Below are positions 4,936 to 5,447 of a stretch of DNA of 5,447 nucleotides, piece after piece. The first letter of the stretch is position 1. Every line of letters starts with the position of its first letter. Both the position numbers and the translations under genes were made by a program. Location of the stretch: contig DHKK01000184.1 in NCBI GenBank assembly GCA_002404795.1, positions 10,916-16,362 on the forward strand. The letters run 5' to 3'. Below the pieces are notes generated by a model. That model saw nothing but the letters and a program-made list of their open reading frames with translations. It ran no database searches and was not told the origin of the DNA. The DNA comes from Clostridiales bacterium UBA4696. Its GTDB lineage: Bacteria; Bacillota; Clostridia; Oscillospirales; Oscillospiraceae.

Positions 4936-5447
4936 ATGCAAATGCAGAAAGCAATCATCGGCAAAAAAGTGGGCATGACCCAGATTTTCGATGAGAGCGG
5001 CAAGGTCATTCCGGTCACTGTCATTGAGGCAGGCCCCTGCGTCGTGACCCAGAAGAAGACCACCGAGAAAGACGGCTACAACGCCGTACAGCTTGGCTTT
5101 GAGGACGTCAAGGAATCCAAGCTGACCAAGCCGGAGCTCGGCCACCTCAAGAAGGCAGAAGTTGCCCTCAAGAAGCACCTCAAGGAATTCCGCGTTGAGA
5201 AAGCCGCCGAGATGAACGTCGGCGACGAGATCAAGGCAAGCGTTTTCGCAGTCGGCGACAAGGTCGACGTCACCGGCATCAGCAAGGGCCACGGCTACGA
5301 AGGCCCCGTCAAGCGCTGCGGCGGCCATCGCACCCCGATGACCCACGGCGGCGGCCCGGTCCATCGTCAGGCCGGTTCCATGGGCCCCACCTCTTCCCCC
5401 AGCCGTATTTTCAAAGGCCATCATGGCGCAGGCCAGATGGGCGTTGA
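4936..5447 (+). CDS. rplC: 50S ribosomal protein L3 (partial, 3' end outside the window)
   Basis: The first 170 residues of L3 are present, with about 40 C-terminal residues missing past the window edge. The N-terminus K-A-I-I-G-K-K-V-G-M-T-Q-I-F (5-18) is diagnostic. The long extension that reaches toward the peptidyl transferase centre follows D-V-T-G-I-S-K-G-H-G (111-120) and includes K-R-C-G-G-H-R (126-132), G-S-M-G-P (147-151) and F-K-G-H-H-G-A-G-Q-M-G (159-169). L3 is an early assembly protein of the large subunit that binds 23S rRNA near its 3' end. AGGAGG (4922-4927) lies 8 bases before ATG 4936, which is preferred over ATG 4942 (14 bases away). It is second in the S10 operon; rplD is the expected next gene. 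Confidence 0.97.
   Translation, partial: MQMQKAIIGKKVGMTQIFDESGKVIPVTVIEAGPCVVTQKKTTEKDGYNAVQLGFEDVKESKLTKPELGHLKKAEVALKKHLKEFRVEKAAEMNVGDEIKASVFAVGDKVDVTGISKGHGYEGPVKRCGGHRTPMTHGGGPVHRQAGSMGPTSSPSRIFKGHHGAGQMGV

Overview
The window looks like chromosomal DNA from a GC-rich, low-motility-style Gram-positive of the Clostridia, most likely an Oscillospiraceae-type gut anaerobe. This rests on three things: the strong G/C bias at third codon positions, the Gram-positive style AGGAGG ribosome binding sites and lipobox, and the sequences of S10 and L3. The genus is inference only. All supported genes lie on the + strand.

Region 1 (1-88) holds the last codons of an upstream gene and a strong intrinsic terminator. 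Region 2 (about 136-4105) is a four-gene operon behind an extended -10 promoter: an SGNH/GDSL-hydrolase lipoprotein, a membrane-anchored DUF4358 protein, an MBOAT (AlgI/DltB-type) O-acyltransferase, and a DHHW-family (AlgJ/AlgX-type) protein. The genes overlap by 8 bp and 4 bp and then have a 16-bp gap, so they are probably translated in concert. Together they read as a cell-surface glycan O-acetylation cassette. The MBOAT protein would move an acyl group across the membrane, and the two exported SGNH-fold proteins would transfer acetyl to, or remove it from, an extracellular polymer. The polymer cannot be read from the sequence.

Region 3 (4106-4490) has no gene but is dense in signals. An intrinsic terminator for the acetylation operon shares its bases with a near-consensus promoter (TTGACA, 17 bp, TATGAT). 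The promoter drives a leader of about 270 nt in front of rpsJ. The leader folds on paper into a 5' hairpin, a multi-branched domain closed by a 7-bp long-range helix, and then a clean Rho-independent terminator well before the rpsJ start. That is the layout of a transcription attenuator for the S10 ribosomal protein operon, and it is the most interesting item in the window.

Region 4 (4491-5447) is the start of the S10 operon: rpsJ (complete) and rplC (cut off at the window end). An unusually long 133-nt spacer between them also contains inverted and direct repeats. No mobile element, CRISPR array, tRNA or rRNA was seen.
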